From positions 38,908 through 102,907 of the forward strand of contig JADJPY010000008.1 in assembly GCA_016713005.1 (NCBI GenBank): 64,000 nt of DNA. Direction: 5' to 3'. Under the pieces are notes generated by a model. The model made no database searches. It saw only the letters and a list, made by a program, of their open reading frames with translations, and was not told the DNA's origin. The position numbers and the translations under genes are program-made. Of the stretch, positions 42,906 through 51,508 are shown piece by piece (positions within the stretch are counted from its first letter, which is position 1; the number at the start of each line of letters is the position of its first letter). The DNA is from Ramlibacter sp. (GTDB taxonomy: Bacteria > Pseudomonadota > Gammaproteobacteria > Burkholderiales > Burkholderiaceae_C).

Positions 42906-44427
42906 GGAACTCCTGCACCTGGTAGACCTGCAGGCTCACGCCTGGCGACCAGAAATCCGGCGGCAGCCCGGCCTTGCGCTTGAGCTGGGCCAGGAACTCG
43001 CGCGGGTCGGGGATCTGCGCCCACACCTGCGGCAGGAAGGTGCTGCGAAACGCGCGGCCCTGGTGCAGGCATTCGAAGATCACGCCGTCCACACCCGGGC
43101 GCAGCTGCCACAGGGCATGCGCCTCGTTGGCCACCGGCAGCGGGCGCGGCGGGGTGAGCACGGATACCTCCACATGCAGGCCAGGGGCCTCCTGCGCCGT
43201 CACAGGTGTGAAGCGCGTGTCCCGCAGCGCGGCAGCAGCAGCGTTGGCGAGCACGTCGTCCACCAGCGGCCGGTGGGCCTGCAGGCTGCCGATGCAGCCC
43301 CGCAACGCCCCGCCCTGCGTCAGCGTGACGAACGCCGCGCCCGGCCTCGCCAGGGCAGCCAGCGCGGCAGCGACGGGCGCGGGCACGGCGGGCGCGCCGG
43401 CGGCGGCGTGCAGCGCATGGCGGGCGAGCTGCACCAGCGTGGCGCCAGCCTGGGCGTCCAGCCGGTCCCCAAGTTGGCTTCCGAGTGGGCCTCCTGACGG
43501 ATTTTCAGAAGAAAAATGACCTCCAGCCCCCGTGGGTGCTTGTTGACCCGCTACCAAATTGATAGCAGACGAGTCGTCGCGGCCAGGTTCGTAGAGGGCA
43601 AAGCTGGCGTAGCCCACCACACGCTGGCGGTCGCCCGCGGTGTCGCCCGAGTTGCAGCGCTCCAGCTGCGCGATGCGCAAGCCGCGCGCGCGCGCCAGCA
43701 TCAGCGCGGCGTTGACGGCGGTGGCGCCGCAGGCCTGGTCGTGGTTCAGGCTGGGGTCCAGCGCCAGCACGCGCTCGCAACTGGCGCGGTCGATGGCTTC
43801 AGCCTCGTCATAGGCATGGAAGTGCGACAGGTCGGTGGAGACGACGATCAGCGTCTCGCCCTGCCCCCACAGGCGCTCCATCACCTGCGCCACGGCCTGC
43901 GGTGGCACATCGCCCACCGCCAGCGGCAGCAACTCAAAATGCGGCAGCACCCGCTGCAGGAAAGGCAGGTGCACCTCGAGGCTGTGCTCGGCGGCGTGCA
44001 CGTCGGGACGCGTGGTTACAAACGGCAGGTCGGCCAGCGCCTGCTCGCCCAGCCGGTCGATGGCAACGCGGCCCAGCGGCGTGTGCCACTGCGCAGCCCC
44101 GGAAAGCGCGATGCCGCGCACATAGACCCGATGCGTGGGCCCCAGCAGCACCACACGGCGAATCTGCTGCGCAAACGGGCGAAGCAGCGCGTAGGCCTGC
44201 CCCGCCGTGCGCCCGCTGTAGACATGGCCGGCGTGCGGCGCGATCAATATCCTGGGTTGCACAGCGGGCACGCCGGTGCGGCCCTCTGCGGCGGCCACAA
44301 AGCTGTCCACACCGGCGGCCAGACGCTGGGCGTCGGCGTCGTAAAAGCTGCCGGCCAGCGCCGGCGCGCGGCCCGCAGGTGCGGCCGGGGTCACCGGTTG
44401 TGCGGGAATCCAGGTGAAGCGGTTCAT
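42898..44427 (-). CDS. Memo - AMMECR1 fusion protein of the AmmeMemoRadiSam system
   Basis: A 509-residue fusion. The Memo domain (residues 20-290) shows ILIAPHAGHVYSG, LLGPTHRVY, EHSLEVHLPFL and VVSTDLSHFHAYDEA, the metal-binding set of Memo proteins. The AMMECR1 domain (about 335-509) has the signature TLTQGGALRGCIGSLQ and VEVSVLTPPRPL. The linker (about 291-318) is translated from a family-1 repeat at 43501-43566. Fusions of these two parts are known; the repeat-made linker is the oddity. Overlaps amrS downstream by eight and the pseudouridine synthase upstream by four bases. Confidence 0.9.
   Translation of the reverse strand: MNRFTWIPAQPVTPAAPAGRAPALAGSFYDADAQRLAAGVDSFVAAAEGRTGVPAVQPRILIAPHAGHVYSGRTAGQAYALLRPFAQQIRRVVLLGPTHRVYVRGIALSGAAQWHTPLGRVAIDRLGEQALADLPFVTTRPDVHAAEHSLEVHLPFLQRVLPHFELLPLAVGDVPPQAVAQVMERLWGQGETLIVVSTDLSHFHAYDEAEAIDRASCERVLALDPSLNHDQACGATAVNAALMLARARGLRIAQLERCNSGDTAGDRQRVVGYASFALYEPGRDDSSAINLVAGQQAPTGAGGHFSSENPSGGPLGSQLGDRLDAQAGATLVQLARHALHAAAGAPAVPAPVAAALAALARPGAAFVTLTQGGALRGCIGSLQAHRPLVDDVLANAAAAALRDTRFTPVTAQEAPGLHVEVSVLTPPRPLPVANEAHALWQLRPGVDGVIFECLHQGRAFRSTFLPQVWAQIPDPREFLAQLKRKAGLPPDFWSPGVSLQVYQVQEFHE
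43501..43566 (-). repeat. Family-1 palindromic repeat, copy 8 (linker of Memo-AMMECR1 gene)
   Basis: On the minus strand: GCTATCAATTTGGTAGC, then CACGGGGGCTGGAGGTCATT and a terminal AAAAT. Translated in frame and in sense (SAINLVAGQQAPTGAGGHF then SSEN) between two folded domains. Confidence 0.82.
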
Positions 44428-45146
44428 GGCTTGAGCAGCGCCAGTTCTGCCGCGTCCAGCCAGCGCCACTGGCCGGGCAACAGGTCGTCGGGCAGCGCCA
44501 GCCCGCCAATGCGGCTGCGATGCAGCCCCTCAACCCGGTTGCCCACGGCGGCCACCATGCGCTTGACCTGGTGGTACTTGCCCTCGGTGAGCGTCAGGCG
44601 CAGGTGCAGCGGCGTCACCGCCTCGCAGGCCGCGGCGGCCACGGGCCTCGGGTCGTCGTCCAGCACCACCCCGGCCAGCAGACGGCCGACCTGGCTGTCG
44701 TCCAGCGGGTGTTTGACGGTCACCTCGTACACCTTGGGCACATGGTGGCGCGGCGAACTCATGCGGTGGATGAACTTGCCGTCATCGGTGAGCAGCAACA
44801 GCCCGGTGGTGTCCTGGTCGAGCCGGCCCACGGCCTGCACGCCCTGCACGGGGCCCTTTTGCGGGCGCTGGCGCAGCGGCGCGGGCAGCAGCGTGTAGAT
44901 GCTGGGCCAGGTGGAGGGCTTTTGCGAGCACTCGGTCCCGGCGGGCTTGTGCAGCATCACGTAGGCCGGCTCCCTGTACGGCCACGTCACCCCCTGCACC
45001 GAAAAAACCAGCCCCTCGGGCTCAAACTGCTGCGCGGCGTCCGTGCACACGGCGCCCTGCACCACCACAAGCCCCTGCTGGATCAGCCCGGCGCACACGC
45101 GCCGGGTGCCAAAGCCCTGGGAATAGAGGATTGCCTGCAGTTCCAT
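44424..45146 (-). CDS. Pseudouridine synthase, RsuA family
   Basis: A 240-residue RsuA/RluE-type synthase. It has an N-terminal S4-like region (LYSQGFGTRRVCAGLIQQGLV), then the catalytic motif AVGRLDQDTTGLLLLTDDG with the Asp nucleophile near residue 103, and the C-terminal LTLTEGKYHQVKRMVAAVGN. The likely product is pseudouridine 516 in 16S rRNA. It opens a short operon with the Memo-AMMECR1 fusion and amrS, with a four-base overlap. Confidence 0.9.
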   Translation of the reverse strand: MELQAILYSQGFGTRRVCAGLIQQGLVVVQGAVCTDAAQQFEPEGLVFSVQGVTWPYREPAYVMLHKPAGTECSQKPSTWPSIYTLLPAPLRQRPQKGPVQGVQAVGRLDQDTTGLLLLTDDGKFIHRMSSPRHHVPKVYEVTVKHPLDDSQVGRLLAGVVLDDDPRPVAAAACEAVTPLHLRLTLTEGKYHQVKRMVAAVGNRVEGLHRSRIGGLALPDDLLPGQWRWLDAAELALLKP

Positions 45147-45174
45147 CGGGCAAGTATCGCAAACGGCGGGGCGC

Positions 45175-45591
45175 TCATTCGTCCGTCTCGTCGGCCTCGC
45201 CCCACAAATCAAACCCGACGATGATGCGGGAGGACACCGGACCACAGGCCCTGCCGCTGGTCGCAATCTTGAACACGACAGGAGCCACCCCCAGGTTGAC
45301 CTTTTCCTCGAGCATTTCCAGATCCGATGGCAGGTCGTCCTCTTCCACGCCTTCTTCAAGCAGTGCCGCGCGCGCGTCCTTGAGGCGTTCTGCAAGGTCC
45401 TCGCGGAGATAGATAAAGTCCCCTACCAGATCGAGATAGAGAAACGTCACGTAGGGACTGCCCGGCTGCTCAACCTCACCCTCTGCGTCCAGAACAATCT
45501 TGCCGCTTCGTGGGCAGTACAGCTCGGGCGGGTCGGCGTCAAAAGGCCACGCAATTTCCACGAATGAAGGACGGGAGGCGGTGTCGGTCAT
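45175..45591 (-). CDS. Acidic protein of unknown function
   Basis: A 138-residue acidic protein beginning MTDTASRPSFVEIAWPFD. It has a WPFDADPPELYCPRSGKIVLD segment in two pieces, LYLDLVGDFIYLREDLAERL, and a very acidic helical part (LLEEGVEEDDLPSDLEMLEEK). The start at 45591 was preferred because the in-frame codons further upstream pass through a terminator-like hairpin and look non-coding. It is the last core-type gene before the island. Confidence 0.65.
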   Translation of the reverse strand: MTDTASRPSFVEIAWPFDADPPELYCPRSGKIVLDAEGEVEQPGSPYVTFLYLDLVGDFIYLREDLAERLKDARAALLEEGVEEDDLPSDLEMLEEKVNLGVAPVVFKIATSGRACGPVSSRIIVGFDLWGEADETDE

Positions 45592-45708
45592 GGCAGGTGA
45601 GCCGCCCAGGTAACCGGGCCGGCTGGCAGGTTCAGGTTGAAACGGTGGCCCTGTCTGTCGGGACAGTTGCCGCCGATAGTTTGCCTCAGCTTCTGTCCCG
45701 GGGATACC

Positions 45709-45742
45709 CAAAAAGAAAGGGGACTGAGATGACTCAGTCCCC
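45709..45742 (-). terminator. Strong terminator hairpin with no assigned gene
   Basis: A perfect 10-bp stem GGGGACTGAG/CTCAGTCCCC with a four-base loop at 45719-45742. On the minus strand it is followed by a T-rich run (TTTCTTTTT). It would end a leftward transcript from 45750-46140, where no protein gene is seen; a small RNA is possible. Confidence 0.7.
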
Positions 45743-46088
45743 TGGTGGATGGTGGTGGGGCCGCACCCCCTCTCAAACCCAGCAAACTGGGCTCGTTTTA
45801 GCTGCCAATGGCTGCTGCGAAAAAATGCGGAATCCACAAGCCTCGCTGGCGAGTTTATCAGAGGGAGATCATCCGACCTTTCGCAGGCACCAGGTTCAAT
45901 TTCAAATCCGCATTCCACACTTGAACCGCCGTCCGCATTTTTTACCCAATAACCTGGCTTTGGGACGAAAACACACCTTCATGGAGCGCCGCCAACTCAT
46001 GCGAAGGAGACCCGTGGACACCAAACATCTGGGGCTAAGACAACAGGCAGAGTGATCAAACCTGCGGTCTTGCACTTTCCGGATTGCT

Positions 46089-46127
46089 GGTTTACAATTT
46101 AAGTACGAAACTACATTTTTGTAAACC
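46089..46127. promoter_or_regulatory. Inverted repeat upstream of the HTH-ImmA gene
   Basis: Arms GGTTTACAA (46089-46097) and TTGTAAACC (46119-46127) are perfect complements, ending 14 bases before the start codon of the HTH protein. Position and symmetry suit an autoregulatory operator. Confidence 0.6.
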
Positions 46128-46141
46128 ATTCAAGGCACATC

Positions 46142-47221
46142 ATGTTCAACACTCGACTCCACCGAGCTCGTAAGGCTGCAGGGCTTTCCCTGCGGGATCT
46201 TGGCGAGCGTGTGGGGGTGTCTCATGCCTCTATAAAAAAGTACGAAGACGGTGATGCAATGCCGTCGTCAGACATCCTGCTTCATTTAGCACGGGCCCTG
46301 CAGGTGCGCACGGAATACTTTTTCCGCCCAGCCCCCGTCGTGTTGGAGGGCATTGAATACCGCAAGCGCAGCTCCCTCCCCAAAAAGCGGTTGGATGCGA
46401 TTACCCATGAAGTCCTTGATCAAATTGAACGCCGTATCGAACTAGAGAACCTGTTTCCACAGTCTCCAGTAAAGTCATTTGCACCTGTTGAAGAGGTCAA
46501 TGACCAAATGACGTCGATGGATCAGATCGAGGATGTTGCCGATCGGGTCCGCATCGCATGGAACCTCGGTTTTGATCCTATCCCGGATTTGATCGACGTT
46601 CTCGAGACAAACGGTATCCGTGTCTTCATGATTGAGGCCGACACCGAAAATAAATTCGACGGCCTTGCGGCTCGTGTAAGTGGCATGCCGATTGTGGTCG
46701 TGGGTCGACACTGGCCTGGCGATCGTCAACGCTTCACCTTGGCCCATGAACTTGGACACCTGATGCTGGAAGGACGTCTTGCTCAAGACCTAGATGAGGA
46801 AAAGGCATGCAACCGTTTCGCAGGTGCGTTCCTTTTCCCACGGGAGTCTGTGCGACAGGAACTTGGCGGTCACCGCAATGCAATCGAACTCAAGGAGCTC
46901 GGACTGCTTAAAGAAGAGTTCGGGCTGTCAATGGCCGGAATTCTCTATCGCGCCCGCGACCTTGACATCATTTCACATGCCTATCGTGAAGATCAAGCAA
47001 AACTGTTTCGCATCAAGGGTTGGTTCCGAAAAGAACCGGGGCAAGACTACCCAGCAGAAAAGGCACACATATTCGAGCAACTGGTGTTCCACGCCTTGGC
47101 TGAGGATTACATCGGCGAATCAAAAGCTGCAGAGCTGATGAATATGCCATTGCAACAGTTCCGGCGCATCCGCTCCATGGAGGGCGGCGATGCTGCTCTC
47201 ATGGTGATGCCAACATATTGA
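46142..47221 (+). CDS. HTH (XRE) - ImmA/IrrE metallopeptidase protein
   Basis: A 359-residue protein: an XRE-type helix-turn-helix at residues 5-60 (AGLSLRDLGERVGVSHASIKKYE), a middle region and an ImmA/IrrE zinc-protease domain with RFTLAHELGHLML (HExxH) near residue 200, followed by CNRFAGAFLFP. Such proteins act as repressor-proteases in toxin-antitoxin or phage-type switches. It overlaps a PIN-domain gene, with which it forms a two-gene module. Base composition is clearly lower in GC than the genes to the left. Confidence 0.88.
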   Translation: MFNTRLHRARKAAGLSLRDLGERVGVSHASIKKYEDGDAMPSSDILLHLARALQVRTEYFFRPAPVVLEGIEYRKRSSLPKKRLDAITHEVLDQIERRIELENLFPQSPVKSFAPVEEVNDQMTSMDQIEDVADRVRIAWNLGFDPIPDLIDVLETNGIRVFMIEADTENKFDGLAARVSGMPIVVVGRHWPGDRQRFTLAHELGHLMLEGRLAQDLDEEKACNRFAGAFLFPRESVRQELGGHRNAIELKELGLLKEEFGLSMAGILYRARDLDIISHAYREDQAKLFRIKGWFRKEPGQDYPAEKAHIFEQLVFHALAEDYIGESKAAELMNMPLQQFRRIRSMEGGDAALMVMPTY

Positions 47222-47697
47222 TGGACGTTGAAGTCGGTGACCTTGTGGCACCGATGTTCAGCTTGGGCTACGAATTTGCCGTGCCCAACGTCCTCTACTA
47301 TGAAGAACTGGAGGATCAGCATGCACATCTGCTGGACATGGGGCTGCAGGTCCGCACTTTGACAGACAAGGGGGTCGGACGCGTCCAGTCACTGAGTCAG
47401 ACCTACTCCAGACCCGGTCGCAATGACTTGTTCGCTCTGGCATTGGCCGAATCGGAACAGTGCCCCCTGTTAACTGGCGATGCAGCTCTTAGATCCGCGG
47501 CCGAATCAGAAAATGTCGTGGTAATGGGAACAGTCTGGCTGGTTTCTGAAATGGTGCGCCAGCAGCGCATCACGGTCGCCGTCGCAAGGGCTGCGCTTCA
47601 CAGGATGCGTGTCAACGGTCGCAGACTGCCGTGGGATGCGGCCGAAAAGGCGCTGAATGAACTTGAAACTCCACAACCGAAAACCGGGGGGGGCTGA
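47218..47697 (+). CDS. PIN-domain protein, N-terminus apparently damaged
   Basis: A PIN-like protein of about 159 residues reading VEVGDLVAPMFSLGYEFAVP, YSRPGRNDLFALALAE and CPLLTGDAALR, with acidic residues fitting the nuclease site. The frame just upstream of the first usable start spells DANIL, the usual first catalytic Asp motif of the family, but no start codon precedes it in frame. A small indel at about 47190-47217 has probably cut the N-terminus off. With the preceding HTH-ImmA gene it makes a toxin-antitoxin-like pair; that role is inferred. Confidence 0.7.
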   Translation: MMDVEVGDLVAPMFSLGYEFAVPNVLYYEELEDQHAHLLDMGLQVRTLTDKGVGRVQSLSQTYSRPGRNDLFALALAESEQCPLLTGDAALRSAAESENVVVMGTVWLVSEMVRQQRITVAVARAALHRMRVNGRRLPWDAAEKALNELETPQPKTGGG

Positions 47698-47722
47698 TTT
47701 ATTAGTTGAGCTTGAAAAGAAA

Positions 47723-47757
47723 AAGGCCCTGAAGTGCTAACTACACATCAGGACCTT
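47723..47757. terminator. Hairpin after the PIN gene
   Basis: AAGGCCCTGA and TCAGGACCTT pair at nine of ten positions around a 15-base loop, shortly behind the PIN stop. There is no long T run, so terminator function is tentative. Confidence 0.4.
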
Positions 47758-47878
47758 CGGTGAGGTGAATAAGGGTCTACCAAACCACCACATACCAGTC
47801 TTGGGGAAGACGAGTGAGTTTACAGCTCCTTGGTGTGCGGCGCAACAAAAACCCTTCAACTTTATGAGGAGGAACTTC

Positions 47879-48001
47879 ATGTTCTATCTCCGATTGAAGA
47901 GTGTCGCTGTCCGCGCATACACCCGCTTTCGCCTTGGGCGAGTGGAGTCTGTGTGCAAGCATTGGCGCTCCCATCCCGGACAGCTACAGCTGTTCACATG
48001 A
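47879..48001 (+). CDS. 40-residue basic island protein
   Basis: A short frame, MFYLRLKSVAVRAYTRFRLG followed by RVESVCKHWRSHPGQLQLFT, preceded by a strong ribosome site (GAGGAGG seven bases before the ATG). It is basic and without a recognised domain. I recall similar tiny proteins near recombinase genes in proteobacterial islands, but no search was possible. Confidence 0.55.
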   Translation: MFYLRLKSVAVRAYTRFRLGRVESVCKHWRSHPGQLQLFT

Positions 48002-48027
48002 CGCGGTTCAAAACCGTGAAGTAGCGC

Positions 48028-48093
48028 CCGGCCGTGAGGCCGGTGTCCAACACCGACGGTAGTTGGAATTGAAGCCCGGGCAATAGCCCGGGC
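48028..48093 (+). other. Three consecutive hairpins in an intergenic spacer
   Basis: CCGGCC-GTGA-GGCCGG (48028-48043), CCAAC/GTTGG (48047-48066) and GCCCGGGC-AATA-GCCCGGGC (48074-48093) follow one another. They precede the 67-residue HTH-like gene. They could form a structured leader or small RNA. Confidence 0.55.
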
Positions 48094-48122
48094 ATTCCTC
48101 AAACTTTCACATGGAGCCAATC

Positions 48123-48326
48123 ATGGCCAAAACTCCTGCCAATCATGGCAAAAGCTGGACACCCAGCCAAAATCAGCAACTGAAACAGCTTGCTCAGGGA
48201 AATACACCAACCCGCGTTATGGGCTTGAAACTCGGACGCACGCCCGAAGCAGTTCAAAGTCATGCACAAGAACTCGGTGTTTCACTGAAGCCGACAAATC
48301 AGTCGCCTTACGGAACTTCAAAGTAG
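48123..48326 (+). CDS. Small SANT/Myb-like helix-turn-helix island protein
   Basis: A 67-residue protein, MAKTPANHGKSWTPSQNQQL, then KQLAQGNTPTRVMGLKLGRT and PEAVQSHAQELGVSL. The pattern SWTPSQNQQLKQLA...TRVMGLKLGRTPEAV is that of short DNA-binding proteins common in proteobacterial plasmids and islands. A start four codons earlier (48111) is also possible. The spacing and hairpin leader suggest it is transcribed alone. Confidence 0.65.
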   Translation: MAKTPANHGKSWTPSQNQQLKQLAQGNTPTRVMGLKLGRTPEAVQSHAQELGVSLKPTNQSPYGTSK

Positions 48327-48330
48327 GAAT

Positions 48331-48426
48331 CTGCCTATGTCCACATAGGCATAAACCTCCTCCGCTTTTACTACTTGAGCGGAGCCCCGCAAGGGTTCAG
48401 CCCGGCCTAATCCGCTGGGCTTTTTA
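48331..48426 (+). terminator. Hairpin cluster ending in a rho-independent terminator
   Basis: TGCCTATGT/ACATAGGCA (48332-48351), CTCCGC/GCGGAG, then AGCCC/GGGCT followed by TTTTTATT at 48399-48426. The last is a classic terminator for the small HTH gene or for a structured transcript. Confidence 0.6.
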
Positions 48427-48556
48427 TTGCATTCAATACTTGCTGGCATCCGATTCAATTGGCCTCTCAAGCGAGAGTCGACTCAATCACGATGCGACAG
48501 ACCGCTGCGCCTTTCACAGCCCAGTTCACATACGTATTTTTGTATGGAGAACTCGA

Positions 48557-49018
48557 ATGGAACCCAAAATCTGCCCCTGCTGCGGCGAAGTCTTTCAACC
48601 CCGCCCACAGGTCCAAAACCAAACCTATTGCTCATCCCCAGCCTGCCAACGGGAACGACGCCAAGCCTGGCAACGCAAAAAGCTGCAGGACGACCGCTTC
48701 TACCGCGAAAACCGGCAGGACGCGCAGCGCGCCTGGCGAGAACGCAACCCGGACTACTCAAGCAACTACAGGGCCAAGAACCAGCAATACGCGGATCGAA
48801 ACCGCGATCAGCAACGCGCCAAGCCCAATGGCGTCCAGAGATTTGAACTCTCGAAGACGGACATGTCAATTTTGATGAGCGGCATTCCCGCTGGGATCTA
48901 CCGAATCCGGCCTGTTCCACTGAGCCAATCTGCAAAGATGGACGCGTGGATTGTGGAGATTTCTCCAGTGTGCGGCGACTGCCCCTGCAAAACAGACGCT
49001 TGCAAAGATAGGACGTGA
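48557..49018 (+). CDS. Zinc-ribbon protein upstream of the recombinase
   Basis: A 153-residue protein starting MEPKICPCCGEVFQPRPQVQ. Its N-terminal Cys set (CPCC, YCSSPACQRER) resembles zinc-finger segments of small transposon-associated proteins. A charged helical middle (YRENRQDAQRAWRERNPDYS) and a C-terminal Cys-rich tail (CGDCPCKTDACK) follow. It lies directly in front of the serine recombinase and is likely co-transcribed. A role in DNA binding during integration is a guess. Confidence 0.65.
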   Translation: MEPKICPCCGEVFQPRPQVQNQTYCSSPACQRERRQAWQRKKLQDDRFYRENRQDAQRAWRERNPDYSSNYRAKNQQYADRNRDQQRAKPNGVQRFELSKTDMSILMSGIPAGIYRIRPVPLSQSAKMDAWIVEISPVCGDCPCKTDACKDRT

Positions 49019-49025
49019 TAGCCAA

Positions 49026-50643
49026 ATGACCGACCAGCCATTAACGTCCTCACCAAATGAACTCCACACGATCAGCGCCATGTCCACAGAAGAATCAAAA
49101 GACGAAGGGTTGGACTCGCCCGCCCAATTCCGGGCGGCAGAGTACGTTCGGATGTCGACCGAACATCAGCAGTACTCCACCGAGAACCAAGCCGACAAGA
49201 TCCGCGAATATGCCGCGCACCGTGGCATAAAAATCGTTAAAACCTACGCCGACTCAGGCAAGAGTGGCCTGAACATCGGGGGGCGACTCGCGCTGCAGCA
49301 ATTGATCAAGGATGTTGAATCAGGAGCAGCAGACTTTCAGATCATCCTGGTCTATGACGTCAGCCGCTGGGGGCGCTTCCAGGATGCCGACGAATCAGCC
49401 TATTACGAGTACATCTGCAAGCGCAAGAACATCCAGGTTGCCTACGTTGCTGAGCAGTTTGAAAACGACGGCTCGCCGGTGGCCACCATCGTAAAGGGCG
49501 TCAAACGCGCAATGGCCGGTGAATACAGCCGGGAACTGTCGGCCAAGGTGTTCGCTGGTCAATGTCGACTGATCGAATTGGGCTATCGCCAAGGTGGCCC
49601 GGCCGGATACGGACTGCGTCGCACGCTCCTAGACCAGACAGGATCCGTCAAATCGGAACTTGCTCGCGGTGAGCACAAAAGCCTGCAGACAGACCGGGTG
49701 ATCTTGATGCCCGGGCCGGATGACGAAGTGGAAGTTGTGCTCCAGATCTACCGATGGTTCACGGATGGCGCTTTGACTGAGTCAGAAATCGCATTTCGTC
49801 TCAATCAGCAAGGCGTCCACACAGACCTAGGTCGTTGCTGGACCCGTGCCACTGTCCGTGAGGTACTGAGCAACGAAAAGTACATTGGCAACAACATCTA
49901 CAACCGTCGGTCGTTCAAGCTGAAAAAGCTCCGGGTGGAAAACACCCCGGACATGTGGATCAAAAAGAAGGTGCGTTTAAGGCCATAGTGCCGCCGGAAA
50001 TATTCTATGTGGCCCAAGGCATCATTCGGGCACGGTCGTACCGATTCTCCAACGTCGAACTGATTGAGCGACTGCGTTCGCTGTACCACGACCGTGGCTT
50101 TTTGTCCGGGCTGATCATCGATGAGACCGAAGGATGCCTTCTACATCGGCGTACATCCACAGATTTGGCAGCCTGATTCGAGCCTATCAGGAAGTCGGGT
50201 TCACGCCCGACCGGGACTACCGGTATCTGGAAGCCAACCAGTTTCTGCGGCGACTCCACCCACAAATCGTTGCACAGACAGAGAAATCAATCGGTGATCT
50301 GGGCGGCACTATTCAGCGCGACCCGGCAACCGATCTGCTCTTGGTCAATCGGGAATTCACAGTGTCACTGGTACTGGCGCGCTGCCAAACCCATGACAGC
50401 GGACGGAATCGATGGAAGGTTCGGTTCGACACCAGTTTGGCCCCAGACATCACTGTGGCGGTGCGTCTTAACCATTCCAACGACGCGCCGCTGGATTACT
50501 ACCTCCTGCCGCGTTTGGATTTTGGCCTCCCCCGCATCAGTCTTGCTGATCGCAACGCTATCGAAATTGAGAGCTACCGCTTTGACACCCTGGACTATTT
50601 CTACGGCATGGCTCAGCGTACCCGCATACGGAGAGCGTCATGA
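49026..50643 (+). pseudogene. Large serine recombinase, broken into three frames
   Basis: The first 312 or so residues read continuously: resolvase domain with catalytic Ser in EYVRMSTEHQQYS near residue 42, IILVYDVSRWGRFQ, and a recombinase domain (GYRQGGPAGYGLRR; EVLSNEKYIGNNIYNRR). After A5 at 49962-49966 the protein continues in a second frame (GAFKAIVPPEIFYVAQG) and after about 50131 in a third (MPSTSAYIHRFGSLIRAYQE) to 50643. One added base at each point restores about 538 residues. This is probably the integrase of the island. Confidence 0.85.
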
Positions 50644-51507
50644 CCAAAAAGCAGCCACTGGGCGATTTGCGCATGATCCCAATCGATCGAATCGAGGTGC
50701 TCAACCCTCGTGACCGGAACAAGGCGGTTTTCGATCAGATTGTTGAAAACATCAAATCAGTGGGTCTCAAAAAGCCGATCACCGTGACTCCTCGCCCGGC
50801 TGATGACGGCGGTGAAAAGTACCTGCTCGTGGGCTTTGGGTGAAACCACCATTGCGGCCCTCGTAGTCGACGTCAGTGAAGAAGACGCCTTCATCATGAG
50901 CATGGTGGAGAACATCGCCCGCCGCAAATCCAGCCCCCTAGAACTACTGGCAGGCATCCAGCAACTGGTGGCCAAGGGGTATGACAAGAAGACCATCGCC
51001 AAGAAGACTGGACTGAGCGTCGAGTACGTTCAAGGAATCATGCTACTCATCAAAAATGGCGAGGAACGTCTGATGGTGGCCGTTGAAAGTGGCCGCATAC
51101 CGCTGAATGCCGCGCTGGCAATTGTTGGCGCTGGAAACAGCAATGAGGCGGTGCAAGCGGCACTTCAGGAAGCGTACGAATCTGGCCAGCTGCGCGGAAA
51201 ACAACTGCTTCAGGCCCGCCGTGTGATCGAGAAGCGTCAGACCTTTGGTAGGACTCTGGGCCGGGGTACGCCACGTGTGGCGGTCGACATCACCGCCTCA
51301 AGCCTGGTCCGGACTTATCAGAAAGAAGTCGAGAGGCAAAAGCTGATGGTAAAAAAGGCAGGCGCAGCACAGCAACGCCTTCTTTTTGTGATCGGCGCAC
51401 TGGGGCAACTCCTGGTCAATGAAAACTTTACCAACCTGCTTCGGGCGGAAGGCCTGGACACGTTGCCAACCTACCTGGCCGAGCGTGTTTGGCCTAAAGG
51501 AGCCTGA
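50640..51507 (+). pseudogene. ParB/RepB-like partition protein with internal deletion
   Basis: The N-terminal ParB part (MIPIDRIEVLNPRDRNK, VGLKKPITVTPRP, KYLLV) stops at about 50840, where bases coding for the usual GEGR-like nucleotide motif are missing. The rest resumes in another frame (GETTIAALVVDVSEEDAF, MVENIARRKSSPLELLAG) with the helix-turn-helix KTIAKKTGLSVEYVQGI and a RepB-like C-terminus. A non-triplet deletion of about 25-30 bases is implied. The start overlaps the recombinase stop by four bases. Confidence 0.75.
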
Positions 51508-51508
51508 C

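Larger units (their letters stand above)
45592..46141. other. Gene-free junction between core genome and island
   Basis: Apart from the terminator hairpin at 45709-45742 and the inverted repeat in front of the HTH gene, I see no coding region. Short frames here do not resemble proteins. Base composition falls from GC-rich to near balanced across about 45780-45900, so the island edge probably lies within. I looked for a tRNA, tmRNA or attachment-site repeat and could not support one. Confidence 0.5.

Noticed and set aside
45743..45900. Possible tRNA or tmRNA 3' end (CCACCA on the minus strand) as island attachment site
   Set aside because: No T-loop sequence, no matching acceptor stem and no clover-leaf could be drawn.
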